From Candidatus Solirubrobacter pratensis (lineage in GTDB: Bacteria > Actinomycetota > Thermoleophilia > Solirubrobacterales > Solirubrobacteraceae), in contig NZ_AUEK01000007.1 in the NCBI RefSeq assembly GCF_000425945.1, forward strand, positions 1-64,000: 64,000 nt of DNA, read 5' to 3'. The translations under genes were made by a program, and so were the position numbers. Positions 49,946 through 58,970 of the stretch are shown piece by piece (within the stretch, counting starts at the first letter, position 1; every line of letters begins with the position of its first letter). Under the pieces are notes generated by a model. That model worked only from the letters and a program-made list of their open reading frames with translations. It was not told the DNA's origin and made no database searches.

Positions 49946-51336
49946 CCGAGTACGAGCCCGTCATCGGGCTGGAGATCCACGTCCAGCTCAAGACCCGGAC
50001 GAAGATGTTCTGCGGCTGCGAGCTGAGCTTCGGCGAGGAGCCCAACACGCGCACGTGCCCGGTCTGCCTCGGCCTGCCCGGGACGCTGCCCGTATCGAAT
50101 GCGCAGGCCGTGCTCTACGGGATGATGATGGGGCTCGCGCTCGGCTGCGAGATCGCGCCGCGCTCGATCTTCCACCGCAAGAACTACTTCTATCCCGACC
50201 TCGCCAAGGGCTACCAGATCTCCCAGTACGACATCCCGCTCTGCAGCGGGGGCCGGCTGGGCGACGTGCGGCTGCACCGGATCCACCTCGAGGAGGACGC
50301 GGCCAAGCTCGTGCACGTCGGCGAGTCGGGCCGCATCCACGGCTCCGACGCGTCGATCGTCGACTACAACCGCGGCGGCACGCCGCTGGCGGAGATCGTC
50401 ACCGAGCCGGACATCCACTCGGCCGAGCAGGCGCGCGACTGGCTGATCCTGCTGCGCGAGACGCTGCGCCAGCTCGGCGTGAGCGACGTGAACATGGAGG
50501 AGGGCTCGCTGCGCTGCGACGCCAACGTCTCCATCCGCCCGACGGGCTCCACCGAGCTCGGCACCAAGACCGAGCTGAAGAACATGAACTCCTTCCGCTT
50601 CGTGATGCAGGGCATCAACGCGGAGGTCGAGCGCCAGAAGGCGCTCCTGGAGGCCGGCGAGAAGATCGAGCAGGAGACGCTGCACTTCGATCCCGTCTCC
50701 GGGCGGATCAGCTCGCTGCGCTCCAAGGAGGAGGCGCACGACTACCGCTACTTCCCGGAGCCCGACCTCGTCCCGATCGCCCCGACGCCGGAGATGTTCG
50801 AGGCCGCCCGCGCCGCGATCCCGGAGCTCCCGGCGGCGCGCGCCGAGCGCTACGCCGGTCTCGGCCTGGCCGAGGACGATGCGCGGCTGTTCTCGTTCGA
50901 GCCCGAATGGGGCGCCTACTTCGAGGCCGTCGGCGGCGAGCCCAAGGCCGCCGCGACATGGGTGAAGGAGCTGCGCACGCGCGTCGACGGGACCGAGCAG
51001 GTCGCGCCGGAGACGCTCGCGAAGCTGATCGAGCTCGTGACCGCGAAGACCGTCACCGCGGGCGCCGGACGGACCGTGCTCGACAAGCTCGTCGCCGAAG
51101 GCGGCGACCCAGGCGAGATCGTCGAGCGCGAGGGACTCGCGGCGATGGAGGACTCCGGCGAGCTGGAGGCGATCGTCGCGAAGGTGATCGACGACAACCC
51201 CGACATCGTCGAGCGCATCCGCGGCGGCAACGCCAAGGCGATGGGCGCGCTCGTCGGCCCGATCATGCGCGAGACCAAGGGCCGCGCGGACGGAGGCGAG
51301 GTCAATCGCCTCCTGCGCGAGAAGCTCGGCGTCTAG
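49942..51336 (+). CDS. gatB: Asp/Glu-tRNA amidotransferase subunit B
   Basis: 464 residues from ATG 49942. GatB kinase-like catalytic domain: [13 protein letters not shown], zinc cysteines in FCGCELSFG and [46 protein letters not shown] and [14 protein letters not shown]. The C-terminal YqeY-like tail (about 325-464) ends [15 protein letters not shown]. It phosphorylates the misacylated tRNA and transfers ammonia. Its stop touches the convergent rpsD stop with no spacer. Confidence 0.96.
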   Translation: MTEYEPVIGLEIHVQLKTRTKMFCGCELSFGEEPNTRTCPVCLGLPGTLPVSNAQAVLYGMMMGLALGCEIAPRSIFHRKNYFYPDLAKGYQISQYDIPLCSGGRLGDVRLHRIHLEEDAAKLVHVGESGRIHGSDASIVDYNRGGTPLAEIVTEPDIHSAEQARDWLILLRETLRQLGVSDVNMEEGSLRCDANVSIRPTGSTELGTKTELKNMNSFRFVMQGINAEVERQKALLEAGEKIEQETLHFDPVSGRISSLRSKEEAHDYRYFPEPDLVPIAPTPEMFEAARAAIPELPAARAERYAGLGLAEDDARLFSFEPEWGAYFEAVGGEPKAAATWVKELRTRVDGTEQVAPETLAKLIELVTAKTVTAGAGRTVLDKLVAEGGDPGEIVEREGLAAMEDSGELEAIVAKVIDDNPDIVERIRGGNAKAMGALVGPIMRETKGRADGGEVNRLLREKLGV

Positions 51337-51969
51337 CTAGAGCCGCGAATACAGCTCGACGATCAGGTGCTCGTCGACCGGCGCGCTGATCTCGGCGCGC
51401 TCGGGGATGCGCAGCACCTTGCCCGACAGCCCGTCGAAGTCGGTCTGCAGCCAGCCGGCGACCGTGCCGGTCAGCTCGGTCATGGCCGAGGCGACGTCGC
51501 GCACCGGCGAGGACGAGTCGATCGCGATCTCCTGCCCGGGCTTGACGGCGTAGGACGCGATGTCCACGCGCCGGCCGTCGACCGTCACGTGGCCGTGGTT
51601 GACGAACTGGCGTGCCTGGGCGCGCGTGGAGGCGAAGCCGAGGCGGTAGACGACGTTGTCCAGCCGCCGCTCGAGCAGCCGCAGCAGCTCCTCGCCGGTG
51701 ACGCGCTCGCGGTTCCTGGCCGCTTCGCGCACGTAGTTGCGGAACTGCTTCTCGCGCACGCCGTAGTAGCGCTTGGCGCGCTGCTTGGCCCGTAGCTGCT
51801 CGGCGTAGATGGAAGGCCGGCGGCGGCGCGCGGCGCCGTGCTGGCCGGGCGGTACGGGGCCGCGGCGCTCCAGCGCCGACTTGCCGTTCAAGGCCCGCTC
51901 GCCCTTCAGGTACAGCTCGACCCCTTCGCGGCGGGAGAGCTTCTCGACTGGTCCGGTGTATCGACCCAC
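51337..51969 (-). CDS. rpsD: 30S ribosomal protein S4
   Basis: 210 residues if started at GTG 51969 (GRYTGPVEKLSRREGVELYL); an ATG two codons earlier (51975) is the obvious alternative. The GTG is preferred because TAGGAT lies 7 nt before it, the same leaderless spacing as elsewhere, and the result begins with the usual GRYTG. The S4 RNA-binding domain is at about 100-160 (RRLDNVVYRLGFASTRAQARQ, VNHGHVTVDGRRVDIAS). There are no N-terminal zinc cysteines, so this is the zinc-free type. It is unlinked to the rpoA/rplQ region and stands alone next to gatCAB. S4 often represses its own mRNA, but a leaderless start would remove that leader. Confidence 0.95.
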   Translation of the reverse strand: MGRYTGPVEKLSRREGVELYLKGERALNGKSALERRGPVPPGQHGAARRRRPSIYAEQLRAKQRAKRYYGVREKQFRNYVREAARNRERVTGEELLRLLERRLDNVVYRLGFASTRAQARQFVNHGHVTVDGRRVDIASYAVKPGQEIAIDSSSPVRDVASAMTELTGTVAGWLQTDFDGLSGKVLRIPERAEISAPVDEHLIVELYSRL

Positions 51970-51976
51970 GGCCATT

Positions 51977-51982
51977 ATCCTA
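51977..51982 (-). promoter_or_regulatory. -10-like TAGGAT before rpsD
   Basis: On the minus strand TAGGAT is 7 nt before the GTG at 51969 but only 1 nt before the ATG at 51975. This spacing is what favours the GTG as the true start. Confidence 0.4.
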
Positions 51983-52015
51983 CCGAGACGGTCGGGATTA
52001 GCGCCTCGAGGGTGT

Positions 52016-52031
52016 CTGGACACATGTCCAG
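52016..52031. repeat. Inverted repeat in the rpsD / 52066 divergent gap
   Basis: CTGGACA and TGTCCAG are separated by CA, making a 16-bp near-perfect palindrome about midway between the two divergent genes. Possible operator. Confidence 0.4.
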
Positions 52032-52065
52032 TGCAGGGCCGGCGACGCGGTGGGATGATCGTGAC

Positions 52066-52302
52066 ATGGGCCAGGTCATCTCGTTCCCGAAGCCGCAGCG
52101 GCACTCGCAGGAGCGCCTGGCCGCCGCGCTGAACGCCTTCTGCGCGATCGTCTACGTGCTCGGCTTCTTCATCGCCGGGCCGATGCTGCTCATGTTCGGC
52201 TTCGGGTTCGCCTTCACGGCCCAGCCGCTCGCGGCGCTCGTCTGCGTCGGCCTGTTGCCGGCGGTCTGGGCGGCGACGCGCGCCGCCTACGCCCGGCTCT
52301 GA
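52066..52302 (+). CDS. 78-residue two-helix membrane protein
   Basis: Starts GQVISFPKPQRHSQERLAAA from ATG 52066, then two hydrophobic helices (FCAIVYVLGFFIAGPMLLMF and LAALVCVGLLPAVWAA), ending in a basic tail YARL. Small conserved-looking membrane protein of unknown role. Divergent from rpsD and convergent with the GGDEF/EAL gene, whose stop is 4 bp away. Confidence 0.6.
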   Translation: MGQVISFPKPQRHSQERLAAALNAFCAIVYVLGFFIAGPMLLMFGFGFAFTAQPLAALVCVGLLPAVWAATRAAYARL

Positions 52303-52306
52303 CCGA

Positions 52307-54838
52307 CTAACGCCCGCCGCGGCTGCCGGCGCGCAAGCGCGGCGGAGCGGCCGAAGGCCGGCCGAGGAAGTACCCCTGGCCGAGGCCGGCGCGCAGCTCG
52401 CGCAGCGCGGCGAGCTGCTCGCTCGTCTCGATCCCCTCGGCGATCACCTCGAGCTCGAGCGTGCGCGCGAGGTCGACGATCATGCCCACGAAGGAGCTCT
52501 CGCGGCGTCCTGACGTGAGCCCGTCGACGAACGGCTTGGCGATCTTGAGCGTGTCGAGCGGGAGCGAATGGAGGTAGCTCAGCGACGAGTAGCCGGTGCC
52601 GAAGTCGTCGAGCGCGATCTTGACGCCGAGCCGGCGCAGCTCGTGGAAGCGGTCGACGGACGCGGCGGCCAGCAGCTGGGACTCGGTGATCTCGATCACG
52701 AGCTGGCCGGGATCGATGCCGGCGTCGCGGACCGCGCCCAGCACGTTGTCGACCAGGCCCGGGTCGCGCAGCTCCGCCACCGACAGGTTCACGTGCATGC
52801 GCAGCGGCTCGCCGTCCAGCTCGGCGTCCTGCCAGCGGCGCGCCTGGCGGCAGGCCTCGCGGAGCACGTGGCGGCCCAAGGGCACGATCAGCCCGGTCTC
52901 CTCGGCCAGCGGGACGAACTCGACGGGCGGGACGAGCCCGCGCGCGGGGTGCTCCCAGCGCACGAGCGCCTCGGCGGCGACGATCCGGCCGCTGTCGAGC
53001 GCGACGATCGGCTGGTACTGGACGATCATCTGCTCGCGCTCGATCGCCTTCGCCAGCTCCTCCTTGAAGTCGTGCCGGCGCAGGATCGCGGCCGCCATCT
53101 GCGGCTCGAAGAGCTCGAAGCGCGCCTTGCCCTTGGACTTGGCCTGGTACATCGCCACGTCGGCGTTGCGGATCAGCGCGTCGGAGTCGTCGCCGCTCTG
53201 GCGGCTGTCGGCGATGCCGAGGCTGAGGTGGACGCTGACGAGCTCCGCGCCGGCCTGGACGGGCAGCTCGAACTCGCGCAGGATGCGCGTCGCGACGGCG
53301 CGGCCGTCGTGCAGAGGGTCGTCGACGCCCGGGATCATGACCGCGAACTCGTCGCCGCCGAGGCGCGCGACGGTGTCGCCGGGCCGCACGCAGCGCTGCA
53401 GGCGCTCGGCGACGCTCACGAGCAGCGCGTCGCCGACGGCGTGACCGAGCGAGTCGTTGACGGTCTTGAAGTCGTCGACGTCGACGAACAGGACGGCGAT
53501 CTGCGCGCCGCCGTTCTCGAGCTCGTCCCGCACGCGCTCCATGAACAGCGTGCGGTTCGGGAGGTCGGTGAGCGGGTCGTGGTAGGCCTGATGGTGCAGC
53601 TGCTCCTGCAGCGTGCGCAGCTTGGTGACGGCCTGCTCGAGCCGGTCGTACTGCAGCGCGACCGACGCGTTGTTGGCGAGCGCCTCCAGCAGGCGCAGGT
53701 CGTCGGCGCCGAACGAGCGCTCGAGGCCGACGCGGTTGGCGAGCATGATCGTGCCGATCGTGCGCTCCTCGCCCGGCAGCATCGCGATCATCGCGTGCCG
53801 GATCCCGCGCTGCTGCAGGTGCGCGCGCAGGTGCGGGCTGCCGAACGGCGGCGTGAGGCTGACGACGGGCGTCTCGGAGTCGACCAGCGCGGCGAGCTCG
53901 TCGGCGATCGCCCTGTCGGCCGGCTCCATCGTGACGCGCAGGTCGCCCGGGCCGTGCGTCGTGCGCAGCGGCGCGCCGTCGCCGGCGGTCAGCAGGACCT
54001 CGGCGACGTCGGCGCGGAACGCCTCGAGCGAGCGGGCGAGCAGCGCCTCCAGCGCCTCGGCGACCTCCGGCGAGCGCGAGAGGGTGCGATTGGCGTCGTA
54101 GAGGAACTCGAGCCGCTCATGGCGCTGGCGCTCGGAGATGTAGGCGCGGTAGACGGCGAAGACGGTCAGCGCCGGAACCAGCAGGACCGGCACGGCGCGG
54201 GGGTCGGTGGCGACGATCAGCGCGGCGGCGATCGCGATGCTCGCGTTGATCAGGGTCACCAGCGCGTCGGTGGCGAACATCTGGACCAGCATCGACGGCT
54301 TCAGGCTCCCCTCGGCGATCGCGATCGCGCCGCCGAGCAGCAGGATCGTGAGCGCGCCGCCGGTCAGCGTGGCGGCGTAGAGGCCGACCCAGGTTCGCGG
54401 CTCCAGCGCGGTGCCGTCGCCGGCGACGAGGTGCAGGATGCCGGCCGCGACGCTCGCGGCGAGCGCCAGCTGAGCGAGGTTGAAGGCGAGCTTGACGATC
54501 GCGAGCCGGCGGACGATGCCCCAGACGACGCCCGTGCCGAGCAGCGCGCCGAGCACGAACGCGTCGCCGGTGGCGAACACGAGCCCGAAGACGAACGGCA
54601 GGTCGGCGAGCGAGAAGGAGTGCGCGCTGCGCCGGAAGCGGACGTGCACGACGCAGATCTCGGCGCACGCGAAGCCCACGGCGACCGCCCACCAGGGCAG
54701 CCATGGCGTGCTGTGCGGCTGGGTGCCGTGGGTCATCAAGAGCCAGGCGGCGCCCGCGAGGATGCCGACGGCGGCGACGTATGCCCAGACGATGATCTCG
54801 CCTGGCGGAACGGGCAAACGCCGGGAGGGGACGGCCAT
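52307..54838 (-). CDS. Membrane GGDEF-EAL cyclic-di-GMP enzyme with GAF-like domain
   Basis: 843 residues. N-terminal membrane region with about seven helices (1-235, MASE-like), a GAF-like domain (about 250-415), GGDEF domain (about 425-585) with intact RLGGDEFAV, and EAL domain (about 600-835) with EALVRWEHP, NLSVAELRDP, ITESQLL, DDFGTGYSSLSYL and EGIETSEQ. Both catalytic motifs look functional, so it could make and degrade c-di-GMP, with the balance set by the sensor parts. The I-site Arg-x-x-Asp before GGDEF may be present as RCVRPGD. Divergent from a 74-residue gene across a gap with direct repeats. Confidence 0.93.
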   Translation of the reverse strand: MAVPSRRLPVPPGEIIVWAYVAAVGILAGAAWLLMTHGTQPHSTPWLPWWAVAVGFACAEICVVHVRFRRSAHSFSLADLPFVFGLVFATGDAFVLGALLGTGVVWGIVRRLAIVKLAFNLAQLALAASVAAGILHLVAGDGTALEPRTWVGLYAATLTGGALTILLLGGAIAIAEGSLKPSMLVQMFATDALVTLINASIAIAAALIVATDPRAVPVLLVPALTVFAVYRAYISERQRHERLEFLYDANRTLSRSPEVAEALEALLARSLEAFRADVAEVLLTAGDGAPLRTTHGPGDLRVTMEPADRAIADELAALVDSETPVVSLTPPFGSPHLRAHLQQRGIRHAMIAMLPGEERTIGTIMLANRVGLERSFGADDLRLLEALANNASVALQYDRLEQAVTKLRTLQEQLHHQAYHDPLTDLPNRTLFMERVRDELENGGAQIAVLFVDVDDFKTVNDSLGHAVGDALLVSVAERLQRCVRPGDTVARLGGDEFAVMIPGVDDPLHDGRAVATRILREFELPVQAGAELVSVHLSLGIADSRQSGDDSDALIRNADVAMYQAKSKGKARFELFEPQMAAAILRRHDFKEELAKAIEREQMIVQYQPIVALDSGRIVAAEALVRWEHPARGLVPPVEFVPLAEETGLIVPLGRHVLREACRQARRWQDAELDGEPLRMHVNLSVAELRDPGLVDNVLGAVRDAGIDPGQLVIEITESQLLAAASVDRFHELRRLGVKIALDDFGTGYSSLSYLHSLPLDTLKIAKPFVDGLTSGRRESSFVGMIVDLARTLELEVIAEGIETSEQLAALRELRAGLGQGYFLGRPSAAPPRLRAGSRGGR

Positions 54839-54854
54839 CGCTAGGGGACATCGG

Positions 54855-54882
54855 CCGAATTGATGAGTTCCTTAACCGAATT
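54855..54882. promoter_or_regulatory. Direct repeats two helical turns apart
   Basis: CCGAATT occurs at 54855-54861 and 54876-54882, 21 bp apart, in the 74-bp gap between the divergent GGDEF/EAL gene and the 54913 gene. The gap is unusually AT-rich. The spacing suits a dimeric regulator. Confidence 0.35.
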
Positions 54883-54900
54883 CCGTCCAAGAACAGGGCG

Positions 54901-54906
54901 TAGCAT
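54901..54906 (+). promoter_or_regulatory. -10-like TAGCAT before the 54913 gene
   Basis: TAGCAT is 6 nt before the ATG at 54913, with no Shine-Dalgarno; probable leaderless start. Confidence 0.4.
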
Positions 54907-54912
54907 TTGGGT

Positions 54913-55137
54913 ATGGCACGCCTCATACGCATGGATCAGACCGGCCACACCACGCTCGCGGAGTGGACGAAGGCCGATCCGGCGTCGGTCGAGGCCGCGG
55001 TCGCGGCGCTGCGGCGGGAGCTCGACGCCGGCTACTACGCGGTGGTCAGCGAAGGCGAGGGCCGCGCCTCGCAGGTGCAGACGCTGCCCGTGGACGCGGA
55101 CCTCGTGATCCTGCGGCGGCCGATCGCCGGCGGCTGA
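54913..55137 (+). CDS. 74-residue hypothetical protein
   Basis: Soluble, compact: ARLIRMDQTGHTTLAEWTK, then a helix SVEAAVAALRRELDAGY, a strand YAVVSEGEGRASQVQTLP and DADLVILRRPIAGG. It resembles small alpha/beta ubiquitin-like or ferredoxin-like folds but matches no family I know. It starts a likely two-gene unit with the membrane protein at 55143 (5-bp gap). It is divergent from the c-di-GMP enzyme, so a shared regulation is possible. Confidence 0.6.
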   Translation: MARLIRMDQTGHTTLAEWTKADPASVEAAVAALRRELDAGYYAVVSEGEGRASQVQTLPVDADLVILRRPIAGG

Positions 55138-55142
55138 GCCGC

Positions 55143-55817
55143 ATGGCCGCCGCGTCGCTTCCCGAGCGCGCGTCGGTCCACTGGCGCCGGCCGATGGACG
55201 CCCGGCGCCTGCGCGTGTACGCGCGCGCGTGGACGCTGACGACGGTGGCGCACACGCTCCCGCTCGTGGTCGCCGCGATCGGGCTGTTCGCGCTCGAGCC
55301 GCTCACCGCGCCGGTCGGCCTGATCCTGCTCGCGCACGCATGGGCGATTCCGGAGCTGTACGCCAATCGCGGCGCGAAGGTCGTCAAGCCGCGGCGCCGG
55401 CACGGCGACGAGGCGGAGGCGACCGCGCTCGGCCTGCTGGGCGATCTCGTCGGCCACGAGGCGCGCGAGGTCCACGCGCGGACCGGCCTCATGCCCGAGC
55501 GTGGGGCGCTGGGGATCTGGCTCGTGGGGGAGGCCGGCGCGCTGCTGGTGCGGCCGGGAGCGCGGCGCGTGCACTGCTGGTGCGTGCGGGTGCAGGATCC
55601 GGACCTTCCCTCGAGCGACCGCATCGCCCATCTCCTGCTCGCCCTCCGCGAGGACGAGCAGGGCTTCGCGACCGTCGCCAACCACGCGTTCTCGGGCGCG
55701 CGCTGGCGCGTGCGGCGCAGGCTGCCGGGCGCGCAGCGGCCCGCGCTCGAGGCCGCGGTCCGGCTCGGCCGCCCGGCCGGGCGGCCCCTCGACCGTCTGG
55801 ACAGACCCGGTGTGTGA
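55143..55817 (+). CDS. Membrane-associated hypothetical protein
   Basis: 224 residues from ATG 55143. A basic N-terminus, then two close hydrophobic helices at about 35-70 (VAHTLPLVVAAIGLFALEP and VGLILLAHAWAIPELY), followed by a cytosolic domain: ATALGLLGDLVGHEAREV, LGIWLVGEAGALLVRPG, CWCVRVQDPDLPSSDRIAH and RWRVRRRLPGAQRPAL. No family recognised. Probably co-transcribed with the 74-residue gene before it. Confidence 0.6.
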   Translation: MAAASLPERASVHWRRPMDARRLRVYARAWTLTTVAHTLPLVVAAIGLFALEPLTAPVGLILLAHAWAIPELYANRGAKVVKPRRRHGDEAEATALGLLGDLVGHEAREVHARTGLMPERGALGIWLVGEAGALLVRPGARRVHCWCVRVQDPDLPSSDRIAHLLLALREDEQGFATVANHAFSGARWRVRRRLPGAQRPALEAAVRLGRPAGRPLDRLDRPGV

Positions 55818-55862
55818 AATTCGGCTCGCGGGCCAAGGGAACGCCGTCCCGGATGGCCGACC

Positions 55863-56051
55863 ATGATGGTCATGACCGCCCTCCCCGCTTCCCGCAGCAC
55901 GAAGGCGCCGATCCGGCGGCTCGTGCTCGTGCCCACCAGCGGCCGCTCCGACAGCGCGGTACGCCGATTCCGCCTCGCCCGCCTTCGCCTCGAGGACCGC
56001 GAGGTCGCGCGCGCGGAGCGCTTCGCCCACCTGAAGGCAAGCCACGACTGA
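55863..56051 (+). CDS. 62-residue basic protein, uncertain
   Basis: An open frame with strongly biased third-position GC: it starts MMVMTALPASRSTKAPIRR and has VLVPTSGRSDSAVRRF and an Arg/Glu helix LEDREVARAERFAHLKAS. No Shine-Dalgarno and no known family. It could be a real small gene or chance. Confidence 0.35.
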   Translation: MMVMTALPASRSTKAPIRRLVLVPTSGRSDSAVRRFRLARLRLEDREVARAERFAHLKASHD

Positions 56052-56119
56052 CTTGCGGCCCCGAGCGCCGGCGGGGCCGCGACCAGTCCATTCGTTGAGG
56101 CAACCTTGAGCCGGCGGGG

Positions 56120-56125
56120 TACTCT
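56120..56125 (+). promoter_or_regulatory. -10-like TACTCT before the 56132 gene
   Basis: TACTCT is 6 nt before the ATG at 56132. No Shine-Dalgarno. Confidence 0.4.
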
Positions 56126-56131
56126 CATGTC

Positions 56132-56320
56132 ATGGGCAACTCCTCCGCCGCCGGGTCCCTCCTGAAGAAGGGCCTCGCCTGGATCATCGTCATCGCGGTC
56201 GCGATCCTCGCCTTCAAGATCGTGATCGCGGCGATTGCGGGCCTGATCCAGACGCTGTTCGCCCTGGTGCTGATCGCGCTCGTGGTGTTCGCGGTGGTCT
56301 GGGCCATGCGCCGGTTGTGA
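56132..56320 (+). CDS. 62-residue hydrophobic membrane protein
   Basis: Short charged N-terminus GNSSAAGSLLKKG, then two merged hydrophobic helices (AWIIVIAVAILAFKIVIAA and LFALVLIALVVFAVVWA) and a basic end MRRL. Small integral membrane peptide of unknown role. Its stop overlaps the next gene as GTGA, so the two are co-translated. Confidence 0.6.
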   Translation: MGNSSAAGSLLKKGLAWIIVIAVAILAFKIVIAAIAGLIQTLFALVLIALVVFAVVWAMRRL

Positions 56321-56604
56321 TCTACCTCGCCTTCGCGCTCTGGATGGGCATCGGCGCGGGCGTCGTCGGCCGCATCAAAGGCTCGTCCTTCTTCATCTGG
56401 TTCGTGATCGGAGCCGTGCTGCCCGGGCTGGGGCTGCTCGCGGCGGCGTTCTACCGCTCCGACAGGGACGAGGTGCGCCGCCAATGCCCGACGTGCGGGC
56501 GGATCGTGAAGCTGCACGACGCCATGTGCATGAGCTGCGGCACCGATCTCGAGTTCCCGGAGGTCGGGATCGAGCCGGAATCCGCTGCTCTGCAGCGGCG
56601 TTAG
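56317..56604 (+). CDS. Small membrane protein with C-terminal zinc ribbon
   Basis: 95 residues from GTG 56317. Two helices (IYLAFALWMGIGAGVVG and FFIWFVIGAVLPGLGLLAA), then a zinc ribbon with two CxxC pairs: CPTCGRIVKLHDAMCMSCG (about 58-76). It ends in an acidic tail. The ribbon faces the cytosol if the helices form a hairpin. Similar helix-plus-ribbon proteins exist in Actinobacteria without a known function. Confidence 0.65.
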   Translation: MIYLAFALWMGIGAGVVGRIKGSSFFIWFVIGAVLPGLGLLAAAFYRSDRDEVRRQCPTCGRIVKLHDAMCMSCGTDLEFPEVGIEPESAALQRR

Positions 56605-56646
56605 ACTGCGGAAACTGGTTTTCGCCCTCGCGTCCTCGCAACGCTC

Positions 56647-56672
56647 GGACGTCCGGGCGACGTCACACGTCC
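56647..56672 (+). promoter_or_regulatory. Inverted repeat in the ilvB leader
   Basis: GGACGT (56647-56652) and ACGTCC (56667-56672) flank a 14-nt loop just before the AAAGGAG Shine-Dalgarno of ilvB. I found no leader peptide rich in Val, Leu or Ile codons, so attenuation is not supported beyond the hairpin itself. Confidence 0.25.
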
Positions 56673-56688
56673 CAAAGGAGCTGCCGCG

Positions 56689-58371
<1,683 letters not shown>

Positions 58372-58374
58372 GCC

Positions 58375-58932
58375 GTGGGCGAGCCGGGAACCAAGGAGAC
58401 GCTGACGCTCGAGGAGCTCGAGGCGTCCGCCGGCGTCCGCACCGGGCGCAAGCACATCCTCTCGATCCTCGTCGAGAACAAGCCGGGCGTGCTGACCCGC
58501 ATCGCGGGCCTCTTCGCGCGACGCGGGTTCAACATCGACACGCTCGCGGTCGGCCCGACCGACGATCCGACGCTGTCGCGCATCACGCTGACGCTGGACG
58601 GCGCGATGCACCCGATCGACCAGGTCACCAAGCAGCTGCACAAGCTCGTCAACGTGATCAAGATCCGCGATCTCGAGCCGGCCGAGACGGTGTCGCGCGA
58701 GCTCGCGCTGTTCAAGATCTCCGCCGACGGGTCCACGCGCTCGGAGGTGATGCAGATGGTCGAGATCTTCCGCGGCAGGATCATCGACGTCGCCAAGCGG
58801 TCCGTGATCGTCGAGGTCACGGGCTCGTGGGACAAGATCGAGGCGTTCGAGCGAATGGTCCGGCCGTTCGGGCTGATCGAGATGGCGCGCACCGGCGAGA
58901 TCGCGATCTCCCGGGGGCGCGGCGAGACGTAG
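58375..58932 (+). CDS. ilvN: Acetolactate synthase small (regulatory) subunit
   Basis: 185 residues from GTG 58375. The ACT domain at about 25-100 (HILSILVENKPGVLTRIAGL and RRGFNIDTLAVGPT) binds valine for feedback inhibition. The C-terminal ACT-like domain (ELALFKISADGSTRSEVMQ, VTGSWDKIEAFERMVRPFG) completes it. The N-terminus carries about 20 extra charged residues. Translated right after ilvB. ilvC does not follow, so the rest of the pathway is elsewhere. Confidence 0.95.
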   Translation: MGEPGTKETLTLEELEASAGVRTGRKHILSILVENKPGVLTRIAGLFARRGFNIDTLAVGPTDDPTLSRITLTLDGAMHPIDQVTKQLHKLVNVIKIRDLEPAETVSRELALFKISADGSTRSEVMQMVEIFRGRIIDVAKRSVIVEVTGSWDKIEAFERMVRPFGLIEMARTGEIAISRGRGET

Positions 58933-58955
58933 TGCGGCGGCCGCGCACGGGTTCG

Positions 58956-58961
58956 TACTCT
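58956..58961 (+). promoter_or_regulatory. -10-like TACTCT before menF
   Basis: TACTCT is 9 nt before GTG 58971, without a Shine-Dalgarno. Matches the pattern before other leading genes. Confidence 0.4.
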
Positions 58962-58970
58962 TCTCGGGAC

